Positions 8,449 through 18,210 of a stretch of DNA of 64,000 nucleotides are shown here, piece after piece. The notes beneath the pieces were generated by a model, which was not told the DNA's origin, did not search any database, and saw only the letters and a program-made list of their open reading frames with translations. Every line of letters starts with the position of its first letter. The first letter of the stretch is position 1. The position numbers and the translations under genes are program-made. This DNA is from Oligosphaera ethanolica (lineage in GTDB: Bacteria; Verrucomicrobiota; Lentisphaeria; Oligosphaerales; Oligosphaeraceae): positions 2,454,227-2,518,226 of the forward strand of contig NZ_JAUSVL010000001.1 in assembly GCF_030814695.1 (NCBI RefSeq). The letters are read 5' to 3'.

Positions 8449-10599
8449 TCACCCTTTTTTGCGTTTTTTGCGTGGTGGTGGGACGACGGGCTCGAAGACT
8501 GTGCGGCGATTTTGTTCCAGGAGCTGCTCGTCTTCCTGGGCTTCAGCGCAGAAGGCGTCCTGGGTCGATGGCGTTTTGGCTGTTGGGTTACTGACGTGGC
8601 ATTTCCAGCTGCCGTCGGCGTTGAGGACGCGGCCTTTGTGCTGCTGGGTGGAGCAGTAGATTTCGAGCATGCTGATGAGGCGTTTGCGGGCATCGTCGTC
8701 GGCGATGGGCACGAGCAGTTCGACGCGGCGGTCGAGGTTGCGGGTCATCCAGTCGGCGCTGGAGATGAAGACTTGGGGTTTGCCACCGCGGTGGAAGTAG
8801 AGAATGCGGGCGTGTTCGAGAAAGCGGTCGACGATGCTGACCACGCTGATATTGTCACTCAGGCCGGGCACGCCCGGCCGCAGGCAACAGATGCCGCGGA
8901 CATTGAGCATGACGCGGACGCCAGCCTTGGCGGCCCGGTAGAGCGCGTCGATCATGTCCTTGTCCGATAGGGAATTGACCTTGATCATGATGAGGCTTTT
9001 TTGGCCGGCTTGATGGCGGCTGATCTCGCCGTTGATCATGTCCAGCAGGCGGGTACGGATGCCGACGGGTGCCATGTCGAGCTTGTGGAATTGGCGGAGG
9101 GTCGAATAGCCGGTGATGGCGTTGAAGAAGGCCGACGCGTCCTGGCCGTATTCCGGCGCGCAGGTGAAATAGCTGACATCCGAGTAGATGCGCGCGGTGA
9201 TTTCGTTGTAATTGCCCGTGCTGAAGTGCATATAACGGCGGATGCCATCGCTGTCGCGGCGGACAATCAGGCAGATTTTGGAGTGGGTTTTGAAGCCACG
9301 GATGCCGTGGAGGACCTGCACGCCGGCGTCCTGGAGTTCGCGGGCGCCGATGATGTTGCGCTCTTCATCGAAGCGCGCTTTGAGTTCCACCAGGGCGGTG
9401 ACATTTTTGCCGTTCTGGGCGGCCTGGCAGAGTGCCGCGAGGATCGGGCTGTTTTTGCTGGTGCGGTAGAGGGTGATTTTAATGGCGAGAACGTCGGGAT
9501 CCGCAGCGGCTTCTTCCACCAGGCGCTGCACGGGCTCGAAGCTCTCATAGGGGTGAACCAGCAGGATGTCTTTGCGGCTAATGGCCTTGAAGATACCCTT
9601 GCGCAGATCGGCGCCGGCGGCCTGCCGTGGTTTCCAGGGCTTGCGGCAGAGTTCTTCGAAACCGCTTAGGTCGGTCAGGGCCATGAAGGCGGCGATGCCG
9701 GGCGGGCCGGGCAGCAGAAAGCAGCTGTCATCATCCAGGGTGAGTTCCTGTTGCAGGGCCCGCAGGAGCTTCTTCGAGGCGCAATCCTCGATTTCGAGGC
9801 GGATGCAGTCGCTGGTGCGGCGGGCTTTGAGGACGCGCTTCATGTCATCAAGGAGTTCCTCGGCGGCGTCGTCTTCGACGGTGAGATCGCCATTGCGGGT
9901 GATGCGGAAGGCCACGCATTCGGCGATATTCGCGCCGGGGAAGAGCTGTTCGGCAAAGAGTTTGACGACGTCTTCCCAGAGGACGTAGCGCAGTTCGTCG
10001 GGCCGCAGCTCGGGCAGGAAGATGACGCGTGAGAGCATTTGCGGCATGGGCACGACGGCGTAACGCATGCTGCGCGGGATTTCAGGGTGGGGCGCCAGCC
10101 GCACGGCGACATTCATGCTCAAGTTGCGCAGCGGTGGAAAAGCCGCCCCATTGGCGATGGCGATGGGCGACAGCAGCGGCAGGATGTCGCGCTCGAAAAG
10201 TCCCTGGAGATGGCTGCGGTCGGATTCCGGCAGGTCCTGCGGGCGCAGGCGGCGCAGGCCGGCTGCGGCCAAGGCGGGCTCAATGCTCTCCAGCAGGCAT
10301 TGGTATTGCCGGGTGCAGAACGCGTGGGCCCGCTCGTTGATGGCCATGAGCTGCTTGGCGGGCGTCGCGCCGGTGATGTCGGTGCTTTGGCTGTTGCTCT
10401 GGATCAGCAATTTCAGGCCGCCGACGCGGACCATGAAGAATTCGTCCAGATTCGACCCGGTGATGGCCAGGAATTTGAGGCGTTCCAGCGGCGGTGCCTG
10501 CGGGTCGGCGGCTTCTTCGAAGACGCGGCCATTGAAGTCCAGCCAGCTGAGTTCGCGGTTGAAGTAGAGATGCTTGTCGCTGAGGTGGAGCTGTTTCAT
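8449..10599 (-). CDS. ppk: Polyphosphate kinase 1
   Basis: A 716-residue enzyme that polymerises the gamma-phosphate of ATP into inorganic polyphosphate. The N-terminal domain starts FNRELSWLDFNGRVFEE and continues through SNLDEFFMVRVGGL, both classic PPK1. The HPYESFEPV block opens the catalytic half, and the autophosphorylated His is expected in KTHSK (about residue 438) with the second conserved His near residue 600 (LEHARILYFHRGG). It ends in a basic PPRKKRKKG tail. Length matches the family. It lies 62 bases downstream of the exopolyphosphatase gene on the same strand, so synthesis and degradation of polyphosphate are probably co-transcribed. Confidence 0.96.
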   Translation of the reverse strand: MKQLHLSDKHLYFNRELSWLDFNGRVFEEAADPQAPPLERLKFLAITGSNLDEFFMVRVGGLKLLIQSNSQSTDITGATPAKQLMAINERAHAFCTRQYQCLLESIEPALAAAGLRRLRPQDLPESDRSHLQGLFERDILPLLSPIAIANGAAFPPLRNLSMNVAVRLAPHPEIPRSMRYAVVPMPQMLSRVIFLPELRPDELRYVLWEDVVKLFAEQLFPGANIAECVAFRITRNGDLTVEDDAAEELLDDMKRVLKARRTSDCIRLEIEDCASKKLLRALQQELTLDDDSCFLLPGPPGIAAFMALTDLSGFEELCRKPWKPRQAAGADLRKGIFKAISRKDILLVHPYESFEPVQRLVEEAAADPDVLAIKITLYRTSKNSPILAALCQAAQNGKNVTALVELKARFDEERNIIGARELQDAGVQVLHGIRGFKTHSKICLIVRRDSDGIRRYMHFSTGNYNEITARIYSDVSYFTCAPEYGQDASAFFNAITGYSTLRQFHKLDMAPVGIRTRLLDMINGEISRHQAGQKSLIMIKVNSLSDKDMIDALYRAAKAGVRVMLNVRGICCLRPGVPGLSDNISVVSIVDRFLEHARILYFHRGGKPQVFISSADWMTRNLDRRVELLVPIADDDARKRLISMLEIYCSTQQHKGRVLNADGSWKCHVSNPTAKTPSTQDAFCAEAQEDEQLLEQNRRTVFEPVVPPPRKKRKKG

Positions 10600-10661
10600 G
10601 ATTACATTGTGCTCGGGGGCTACGCGCGCGTCGGCATGGTGCCGATGGCGCCTGGCGATGC

Positions 10662-12236
10662 TTATTCCTTGACGGCTTTGAGGTCGATGCTGATGCCGTA
10701 GAGTGCTTGGAAGAACGCGCCCTTGCGCTGGATGGCCAGGCGCTCCAGGCTTAGCTCGCGGGCTTTGGCGACGGCGATGACGAGCTGTCGGTCGTCACGT
10801 TGGACGCTGATTTCCCGCAGCAGCTGGCTGTGGGTGCGGTCGAAACAGTCTGCGACGCGGAGGATGGCCGCGAGCTTGGCGACGTCGATGCGCTGGTCGC
10901 GGCTGAGCTCGCAGAAGATCTCGTCGTCAGGCTGGGGGGGATTTTTGCGATGGTAGCGGGCGACGCAGGCGGCGAGCTTTTTGTCGTCGCCGCCAAGGCC
11001 GAAGAGATCGCTGTTGATGATGAGGTATTGCGAATGCAGGTGGTGGTTGTGGTTGCTGACGAAGAGGCCGATTTCGTGGAGCAGCGCCGCGACCTGCAGG
11101 ATCAGCTGGTGGCGCTGGGTCAGGCTGTGTTCGCTGGCGATGACCTTGAAGATCTTGAGGGCGACGTCCATGACGTGTTCAGCATGGGGGCGGTCGAAGA
11201 GAAAGTGTTCGCCGATGGCGCAGGCTGAGTTGATGATTTGCTGGCGGAAGCCGCGGTTGCGGGTGCAGCGGCCGATGAGATCGGCGAGGACGCCGTCGCG
11301 CATGCCCTGGTTGGTCGCGTAGAGCTCATTGCGCTTGAGGGTTTCGGCGAGGCGCAGATAGCTCAGCAGCGCGGGTGCGAGGGTCTCGGCTTCGGGATAG
11401 CTCAGCTGGTATATCTGCACCAGCTGGTCCGAACTGCTTTGCAGTACGGCGGGGATGACGGCGCGAATGTCGGCGATGGGTATGGTCAGCAGGCCGCTGG
11501 CGGGCCAGCTCAGCCCCAGAGCGCGTACGCTGGCGCTGATCATGCCGCCGCCGAGGAGGATGTCCCGCCGGCCTTTGCCGTTGAGTGGCCCGGTGATCTG
11601 CTGCACCAGGCGTTGCACCTGCTCTTCGAGGACATCGCGGAAGCGCTGGGTCTGCCAGTCGAGTTCGTCGTCTTCCTGAACCAGCCGCATGGCGCCGAAA
11701 TTGTGGTTGTGGAAAAAGTTCACCTGACCTTTTTCGATGTACAGCACGTCGGTGCTGCCGCCGCCGAGATCGACGCAGAGTACGGAGTTGCTCTTGGTGA
11801 GAGGCTTTTTGCCGACGTAAGGCAGGATGCTCAGGTACATGAAGCGGCCGGCCTCTTCGGCGTGAACGACCTCGACCGCCAGATCGGTTGCCACGGCAAT
11901 CCGGTCCAGGAAGGCATCGCGATTGTTGGCTTCGCGGACGGCGCTGGTGGCGACGACGCGGAGCTGGTCGGGATGCTCCGGCACGCCGTATTCATAGAGG
12001 ACCTGCTGGAAGGTCTTGAGGACGGCCACGCATTCCTCCATGGTCGTATCGCTGATGCTGCCGCAGGTAAAGGTGTCGTTGCCGATGGCGACATTCTGCT
12101 TCAGGCTGTCCAAAATATGCAGGTCGTTGTTGTCATCGACTTGGGCGATCGCCATGCGGATGGCGGTCGAGCCGATATCGATGACGGCGAGGGGGCGGGT
12201 ACGGGTCGCTTTGCGTTTTGCTTCAGCTTTCGGCAT
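10662..12236 (-). CDS. ppx: Ppx/GppA-family exopolyphosphatase
   Basis: A 524-residue protein of the actin-like ASKHA fold. VIDIGSTAIRMAIAQV near residue 18 is phosphate loop 1 and CVDLGGGSTDVLYIEKG is loop 2. The C-terminal part contains an HD-like helical domain (LHEIGLFVSNHNHHLHSQY). It removes terminal phosphate from polyphosphate or, in GppA-type members, from pppGpp; the ppk neighbour favours polyphosphate. The ATG at 12236 was chosen over an upstream frame extension because GAGGA lies about 6 bases before it and the protein then starts MPKAEAKRK, just before the conserved fold. Confidence 0.92.
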   Translation of the reverse strand: MPKAEAKRKATRTRPLAVIDIGSTAIRMAIAQVDDNNDLHILDSLKQNVAIGNDTFTCGSISDTTMEECVAVLKTFQQVLYEYGVPEHPDQLRVVATSAVREANNRDAFLDRIAVATDLAVEVVHAEEAGRFMYLSILPYVGKKPLTKSNSVLCVDLGGGSTDVLYIEKGQVNFFHNHNFGAMRLVQEDDELDWQTQRFRDVLEEQVQRLVQQITGPLNGKGRRDILLGGGMISASVRALGLSWPASGLLTIPIADIRAVIPAVLQSSSDQLVQIYQLSYPEAETLAPALLSYLRLAETLKRNELYATNQGMRDGVLADLIGRCTRNRGFRQQIINSACAIGEHFLFDRPHAEHVMDVALKIFKVIASEHSLTQRHQLILQVAALLHEIGLFVSNHNHHLHSQYLIINSDLFGLGGDDKKLAACVARYHRKNPPQPDDEIFCELSRDQRIDVAKLAAILRVADCFDRTHSQLLREISVQRDDRQLVIAVAKARELSLERLAIQRKGAFFQALYGISIDLKAVKE

Positions 12237-12341
12237 GGAGTCCTCAGTTGCAGAGAGAAACAACGCGGCCCGCCCGGGGAAGCGGGGCCGCAAAAGGGCG
12301 ACGGCGCAGCTGGCGCGGCGCCATGCTGCCGGCGACGGGCC

Positions 12342-13328
12342 TTATTTGCCTTTTGCTGCCTGGCAGTGTTGGGCCCAGGCTGCGGCGCCTTGCGCGGTGG
12401 CGCGGTCGCCGAGTTTCGCCGTCAGGACCTTGAAGGTCCCGGACAGGCTCGGCATCGCGCGTTCGCGGGCGCTGCGGGCGACTTCTTCGCGGAAGAGCAC
12501 CGGCATCGCTTCGACCAGTCCGCCGCCGAGGATGACGCGGTCCGGCCCCAGCAGATTGACCACGTTGCCCACGGCGACGCCGAGCCACTGTGCGGCCAGG
12601 CGGACGATGGTCTCCACCGCCTTATCGCCCTTCTTGATGGCCTCGGCGAGGCTGCCGCTGCGGATGTTGGCGATGTCGCTGCCGACATTTTTCTGCAGCC
12701 ACGGCGCGGCGCCGCGTTGCGCGGCCGCAGCGGCTGCCGCCGCGATGGCCAGGCGGCTGGCGACGGCTTCAACGCAGCCGGTGCGGCCGCAGCCGCAGAG
12801 TGGCCCGTCGTTGATGACCTGCATGTGGCCGATTTCCATGATGGAACTCTTGGCGCCCATGAGAATCTGGCCGTTGTAGATGCAGCCGCCACCGATGCCG
12901 GTGCCGGGGAAGACGCCAATGACGCAGCGGCCTTTGCTGCCGGCGCCGAAGCGGTATTCGCCGTAGGTGCCGGCGTCCACGTCGTTGATGATGGCTGCTG
13001 GCCGTTTGAATTCGGCTTGCAGGGCTTTTTTTAGTGGCGCGTTGACCCAGCCGAGGTTGGGCGACTGCAGGATTACGCCCCTCTTGTAGTCCAGCGGCCC
13101 GGGGTAGCCCACGCCGATGCCGGCGATGCGCTCGGCGCCGACTGCGGCGTCGGCCAGCGCGCCGCGGATAGTGTCGAAGACCCGGGCGAAGCCGGCGTCC
13201 ATGCCTTCATTAGCCTTGGTTTTCTGTTTTTTGCTGGCCAGGACGTTGAAGGCCTCATCGAAGATATAGGCGCACATCTTGGTGCCGCCAAGGTCGAAGC
13301 CCACCCACACATTCTTGTTGTCAGCCAT
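12342..13328 (-). CDS. ROK-family sugar kinase (glucokinase-like)
   Basis: A 328-residue ROK protein. The ATP-binding DLGGTK lies near the N-terminus, followed by GIGVGYPGPLD, NDVDAGTYGEYRFG (catalytic Asp) and PGTGIGGGCIYNG. The zinc motif is EIGHMQV...CGCGRTGCVEAVAS. The intact Cys cluster indicates an active kinase rather than a repressor, and there is no N-terminal DNA-binding domain. Probably phosphorylates glucose or another hexose. The second of two close ATGs (13328) is preferred because AAAGGA sits about 10 bases upstream. It lies between the histidine kinase and ppx on the same strand, with gaps of 73 and 105 bases. Confidence 0.9.
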   Translation of the reverse strand: MADNKNVWVGFDLGGTKMCAYIFDEAFNVLASKKQKTKANEGMDAGFARVFDTIRGALADAAVGAERIAGIGVGYPGPLDYKRGVILQSPNLGWVNAPLKKALQAEFKRPAAIINDVDAGTYGEYRFGAGSKGRCVIGVFPGTGIGGGCIYNGQILMGAKSSIMEIGHMQVINDGPLCGCGRTGCVEAVASRLAIAAAAAAAAQRGAAPWLQKNVGSDIANIRSGSLAEAIKKGDKAVETIVRLAAQWLGVAVGNVVNLLGPDRVILGGGLVEAMPVLFREEVARSARERAMPSLSGTFKVLTAKLGDRATAQGAAAWAQHCQAAKGK

Positions 13329-13401
13329 AGGGGCCATGTCCTTTCGGGGCTTGCTGCTTTGGTGTTGCTGGTCGCCTGCCGCCGTTTGATAGTCGCACGG
13401 C

Positions 13402-16400
13402 TTACAAGCTGCTGAAGAGTTCGTCCAATTTATCAAAGGTGATGGGTTTTAGCAAGACATTATCGAAGTGCTTCATGTCAAAAGAGCTGCGCACTTCGGC
13501 GTCGGCGGTGACGGCGACGATTCGCATGGCTCTGAAGCGGTCTTGTTCGCGGATGCGCTCAGCCAGTTGGCTCCCATTCATGTCCGGCATCCACATGTCA
13601 GTGAGGAGGACCTCCGGCACCTGCCCATTGCTGAGCAGGTGGAGGACGTCGCGGCCATTGGCCGCAGTCATCGCCGTGACGCCCATTTTTTTGAGCATGG
13701 CCGAGAGGACCTGCAGGTTCATGGGCACGTCGTCGGCAATGAGAACACGCAGGTGTTGGTAGCTGCGGCGGGCGCTCTTTGGGGCGGCCTGGCCCCTGCT
13801 GGCGTCGGCGGAGCTGCGCTGGGGCAGGACCTTGCCGGGTATGTCGCTGTCTGCCGGATACAGGGTGGTGTAGGGCACGTCGTGCAACGTCACTTGGAAT
13901 TCGCTGCCCTTGCCGACCTCGCTGACCACGTCAATGCTACCGCCCATGCGCAACACCAGGCGGCGTGAGATGGCCAGGCCCAGGCCCGACCCGTGGTAGA
14001 TCGTACTGTCGCGGACGGAGTCCTGCTGCTCGAAGGGCTGGAAAATGCGCTTGCGGTATTCCGGGCGGATGCCGCAGCCGGTGTCGGCGACGATGATATT
14101 CAGGGTGCCCTTCTGGCTGTCGAGCGGCTTGAAGGAGATGCCGACGGTGATACTGCCGTGGTCGGTGAATTTGATGGCGTTGCCGACGAGATTGAGGAGG
14201 ATCTGGCGCAGGCGCAGCGTGTCCAGCAGCAGAATCGGTATTTCCGCGCTGTAGTCGATTTTGAAGCGCAGACCTTTTTCATTGGTGCGGTGTTTGAAGA
14301 TGGCGAGAATTTCCTGGGCGAGGGACGGTATTTCGGTAGGCTGGGGGACAATGACCATCTGGTCGGCTTCGATTTTCGAGAGGTCGAGCACATCGTTGAT
14401 GAGATTGAGGAGGGCTTTGCCCGCCAAGTTGATGGACTCCAGGTACTCGTTGCGCTCGGTAATGGTCATTTCGCTACCGCGTAGAAGCTCGCTGAAGCCG
14501 ATGACGGCGTTCAGTGGCGTGCGCAGTTCGTGGCTGACATTGGCCAGGAAATAGCTCTTGGCCTTGTTGGCGTTCTGGGCTTCCAACAGCGCCTGCTGGA
14601 GTTTGTGCTGGACGACCTTGGCCTCCGAGATGTCCACCATGGTTTCCAGGATGTAGACGAGTTCTTTCTCAATGAAGATCGGGTGGCTGGTGATGAGGAA
14701 GTCACGGTCTTTGACGCGCACTTCCTTGTTGTGGGTTTGGCGGTCGGCGATAGTCAGGGCCAGCGGGCAGTCTTGAGGCCGTTCGTGTTTGGAGCAGAAA
14801 TTGAGGAAGCAGGGGTCGCTGTAGAGCAGCTCTTCGTCCACCCCGGCGACTTTGATGCCGGCGTTGTTGACGCGCAGGAGCTGGTGGTCGGCGTTGAAGA
14901 GCAGGATGGGTATCTGTATCGTGTCGAGAATCAGACGTTTTTCGTATTCGCTGCGGGAGAGTTTCTCCCGGCTATGGCGCCGTTCGAGGATGATCTCGAT
15001 GATATGCGCTGCTGAAAGCAGCATCTGCTGGTCTTCTGGGCTGAGGCTATTCCGCTGTTCAGGGAAGGCGAAGCCGACGAAGCCCCAGAGTTCGTCGCGG
15101 GTGCTCAGAGCCATCCGGCAGATGGACTTAACGCCGGTGCTGCGGAGGATCTCTCGCCATGCTTTGAGAATGGGATTGAACTCGTTGGCAGCGACATCGG
15201 AAACGAGCTGCAGGGGTTCTTCATTGAAGTGCTCAAACCAGGGGTTCGCCTTGGGCATGGGCATTTCCGCAAAGGGCTTGGCCTGGCCGATGATCGCTGG
15301 CGCCGTCCATTCGATGACGGGGCGGATGCGCGAGTTCGGCCGGTCGAACTGGAAGATGCAGCAGCGGTTGGCGCCAATCCATTTGGCGATAGTCCGTTGC
15401 ACGTTCTGGAGGGCGACATCGTCGTCGTCACTGAGAATAATTGACTCCAGGCAGGAGTTGAAGAGCCGCTCCTGCTCGACGTAGGTTTCGAGTTGCTCAC
15501 TGAGCTTGATGCGTTCAAGTTCACGGCGTTTTTCTTCCGTGACGTCGAAGCCCATGACCAGCACCAGTGAGGTATTTTGCGTCTGGACTTGGCGGATTTC
15601 GACAGTGAGCTCGTGCTCGCTGCCGTCCGGCGCGCGCAGCTGCTGGCTCTTGCGGATGCTGCCGGTCTTGGCCAGCAACAGCTCTTCCTGCCGGTATTTT
15701 TCGGCCAGGGGCTTGAAGACGGCGATTTCGGTGTCGGTGTGGCCGATAATGTCTTTGGCGCTGAGGCCATAGAGCGTCTCGGCGGCTTTGTTCCAGGCGA
15801 CGTAGCGATAGTCGTCATTGGCATTCTTGGCGGCGATGATGGCCGGGAGATTTTCGAGGATGCCGGTGAGCACGCCGTTCACCTCGCGGAGCTGGTTGCG
15901 GCTGTCGTGCAGCTCGGTGACGTCGAAGCAGATGCCCAGCAGCAGATCATGGCCGGATTGGCGGTGGATGCGGGTTTTGACGGCGTGGGCAGTAATGACT
16001 TTGCCCGCGACGCAGGGCAGTTCCTCAATGACTTCGAGTTCCTTGCCGGAGCTCATGACCGTGCCGTCGTCGTCGGTGTACTTGTCCGCGTGAAGTTTGG
16101 GGAAGAAGTCGTAGTTGTTCTTGCCGATCATGGCGCCATCGGGTAGTCCGAGCAACCGGTGGTAGTAGCGGTTGCTGATGATGAAGCGGTCTTCGTCATA
16201 GAAATCCTTGACGAAGAGGACGCAGGGCAGGGTGTCGAGCACGGCCTGGAAGAGGGTGTTGGTTTCCTGCAGTTGGGTTTCGCGGGCGATTTCGTCGCTG
16301 ATATCGAACACCAGCCCGAGCAGCATTTTTTCGCCGTTGGCGCGGGTGAGGACCTTGCGGAAGAATTTACCCTGGTGGATGGCGAAGTCGTGGCCGACGA

Positions 16401-18003
16401 AAGGTGCCACTTTCTCGCTGGGTTCGTCCATGCTGGCGGCGTTGCGGTCGTCATCTCTGAGGGCAGCGAGAATGGCCTGCAGGGCGAGGGTGTCCTTGTC
16501 GCCAGCGATGTTGGCCAGTCGGGCGCTGTCCGGCAGTGACTGGTGCATGGTGTTGCTGAGGACATGGCTGAACTGGTCATTGATGTTGCTGACGGAGATG
16601 TAGCAGGGTAGGTTGTCAATGATTTCCTGTAGCAGCAGCATGGTGTCGTAGTTGAGTTGTTCGTTGCGGCGCAAGTTGGTGACATCGCGGATGTAGCCGA
16701 TGATTTCCCGCTCGCCGCTGACGGCGTTGCACATGGCGTTGGCCTTGAGCTCAAAGTAGCGGCTGCTGAGACGGTCCTGGTTGCGGAAGGTCAGCGCTAT
16801 GCAGTCGCTGCCGCCGGAGTGGATGCCCTGCCAGGCGTTCTTGAAGGCTGCCTGGTCCTCGGGATGGACCCATTCTTCCACGGGCAGGACTGTGCCATCG
16901 CTGCGCCGGCCCCAGAAGTCGCTGGATACGTCGGCGAGCATGGTGCCGCCGCCGTCGCTGTGGAAGTAGCTCATTTCGGCGACGGCAGCGGCGGCCTGTA
17001 GGAAGGAGTTTTGGACGTTAAGCTGGGAGCGCTGGTGGAAATCGTCGGTGTCATCCCGGAAGGCCATGACGGCGCCGTTCAGCTGCTGGCTGCTGTCGTA
17101 GATGGGCGCGGCGGTGCCGGTGATTTGCAGCTGGCGGCCATCGCGAGTCTGGAGGCGGAAATGGCTGTAACGGCGAATATCGTGCTCCTGCCGCAGTGCG
17201 CTCTGGATGGGATGGACCAGCGGTTGGTGCTTGTTGGCGTCAAGTAGCGGCAGGACATCCATATACGGTCTACCGATGATCTCATCCGTGCAGAGACCGA
17301 GGAGTTGACAGCAGACGGTGTTGGCCAAGGTGACCGCGCCGTCTTTGTCGGTGGCCAGAACGGCATCGCCAATGGCTTCTAGCGTGGCCGCAAAACGGTC
17401 GGTGAGGGCGGCGCCACGCTGGCGTTCGTGGTGGAGTTCGTCAATGTCGGCGAACACGCAGAGGACGCAGTCGTCACCCAAAACCCGTCGCGGGAGTTTT
17501 TGCATGGTGACGCGGTATTGGCGGCCACTGATGGTGAACTCGTGGGTCATGGCTGTGCCGGCCGCCAGTACTGCCAGAATTTTGTCGCGGAAGGCATCGC
17601 GGATTGCCGCGGGCAGGTCGTCGAGCGAACGGATACCATTGGCCCACGCCGTGCCTTCGGCCGTGTTCAACTGGCTGAAAAGCACCTGCCCTTTGCCGCT
17701 GAAGGCGAAGACCTGCGATGGTATGGACGAGAAAATAATGGTGCGCAGGTGTTTTTGGCGCCAGTCCAGGAGGAGGAAGACCAGAGTCGTGATCAGCGCG
17801 GTCAGCGCCATGACCACGACGGGATTGCCCATGCCGATCTGCGCCGCGCTACCGCTGTCAGCACTTGCCGTCCAGCAAGGCGCGCTGAGGCCAGCGCAAG
17901 CCAAACCGATGACGGCTGGCAAGGTGCGTACTGGCTTGCGCCATGCGCACCGGGCGCCGGTCGGGATGTAGGAATGTAAAAAAGCCTTCACACTGATTAT
18001 CAC
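13402..18003 (-). CDS. Membrane-anchored multi-PAS/GAF hybrid histidine kinase with receiver
   Basis: A 1533-residue hybrid sensor. Order: a signal-like hydrophobic stretch (about 28-50), a transmembrane helix (about 64-82), six PAS-like segments (about 93-830), GAF (about 850-1015), a seventh PAS (about 1020-1135), HisKA with SHELRTPLNAV (His about 1158), HATPase_c (NAIKF, DTGCGI, GSGLGLAISRRLV) and a C-terminal receiver with DMWMPDMNG (phospho-acceptor Asp about 1469) and a conserved Lys in LLKP. The seventh PAS carries a C-x4-C-x8-C cluster. Autophosphorylation and relay to the receiver are expected, but no DNA-binding output or HPt partner is in the window. The start is a GTG at 18003 without a clear ribosome site, so the N-terminus is uncertain. 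First gene of a possible kinase-ROK-ppx-ppk unit. Confidence 0.93.
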   Translation of the reverse strand: MIISVKAFLHSYIPTGARCAWRKPVRTLPAVIGLACAGLSAPCWTASADSGSAAQIGMGNPVVVMALTALITTLVFLLLDWRQKHLRTIIFSSIPSQVFAFSGKGQVLFSQLNTAEGTAWANGIRSLDDLPAAIRDAFRDKILAVLAAGTAMTHEFTISGRQYRVTMQKLPRRVLGDDCVLCVFADIDELHHERQRGAALTDRFAATLEAIGDAVLATDKDGAVTLANTVCCQLLGLCTDEIIGRPYMDVLPLLDANKHQPLVHPIQSALRQEHDIRRYSHFRLQTRDGRQLQITGTAAPIYDSSQQLNGAVMAFRDDTDDFHQRSQLNVQNSFLQAAAAVAEMSYFHSDGGGTMLADVSSDFWGRRSDGTVLPVEEWVHPEDQAAFKNAWQGIHSGGSDCIALTFRNQDRLSSRYFELKANAMCNAVSGEREIIGYIRDVTNLRRNEQLNYDTMLLLQEIIDNLPCYISVSNINDQFSHVLSNTMHQSLPDSARLANIAGDKDTLALQAILAALRDDDRNAASMDEPSEKVAPFVGHDFAIHQGKFFRKVLTRANGEKMLLGLVFDISDEIARETQLQETNTLFQAVLDTLPCVLFVKDFYDEDRFIISNRYYHRLLGLPDGAMIGKNNYDFFPKLHADKYTDDDGTVMSSGKELEVIEELPCVAGKVITAHAVKTRIHRQSGHDLLLGICFDVTELHDSRNQLREVNGVLTGILENLPAIIAAKNANDDYRYVAWNKAAETLYGLSAKDIIGHTDTEIAVFKPLAEKYRQEELLLAKTGSIRKSQQLRAPDGSEHELTVEIRQVQTQNTSLVLVMGFDVTEEKRRELERIKLSEQLETYVEQERLFNSCLESIILSDDDDVALQNVQRTIAKWIGANRCCIFQFDRPNSRIRPVIEWTAPAIIGQAKPFAEMPMPKANPWFEHFNEEPLQLVSDVAANEFNPILKAWREILRSTGVKSICRMALSTRDELWGFVGFAFPEQRNSLSPEDQQMLLSAAHIIEIILERRHSREKLSRSEYEKRLILDTIQIPILLFNADHQLLRVNNAGIKVAGVDEELLYSDPCFLNFCSKHERPQDCPLALTIADRQTHNKEVRVKDRDFLITSHPIFIEKELVYILETMVDISEAKVVQHKLQQALLEAQNANKAKSYFLANVSHELRTPLNAVIGFSELLRGSEMTITERNEYLESINLAGKALLNLINDVLDLSKIEADQMVIVPQPTEIPSLAQEILAIFKHRTNEKGLRFKIDYSAEIPILLLDTLRLRQILLNLVGNAIKFTDHGSITVGISFKPLDSQKGTLNIIVADTGCGIRPEYRKRIFQPFEQQDSVRDSTIYHGSGLGLAISRRLVLRMGGSIDVVSEVGKGSEFQVTLHDVPYTTLYPADSDIPGKVLPQRSSADASRGQAAPKSARRSYQHLRVLIADDVPMNLQVLSAMLKKMGVTAMTAANGRDVLHLLSNGQVPEVLLTDMWMPDMNGSQLAERIREQDRFRAMRIVAVTADAEVRSSFDMKHFDNVLLKPITFDKLDELFSSL

Positions 18004-18210
18004 TGGCTATAATTGTTGACAGTAACCAGCCCCGTGCTGACTCTGGGCTGTGCCGCACCGGCAAAGTATAAACTAATGCCGGAAAGTATAGCGTTTTTTC
18101 TTCCCGTTCTCAATGACTTTATAGCAGTAGGGGCAAAATAGTCGGAATGCGGGGTTAGTTTTGTGTTTGTATATCTGGTATCGCTGTCGTTGTTGGCGCA
18201 GCGCGGCTGT

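Noticed and set aside
12342..13328. Polyphosphate-dependent glucokinase
   Set aside because: Attractive because of ppk and ppx next door, but the intact ROK zinc cluster CGCGRTGC points to the ordinary ATP-dependent ROK type.
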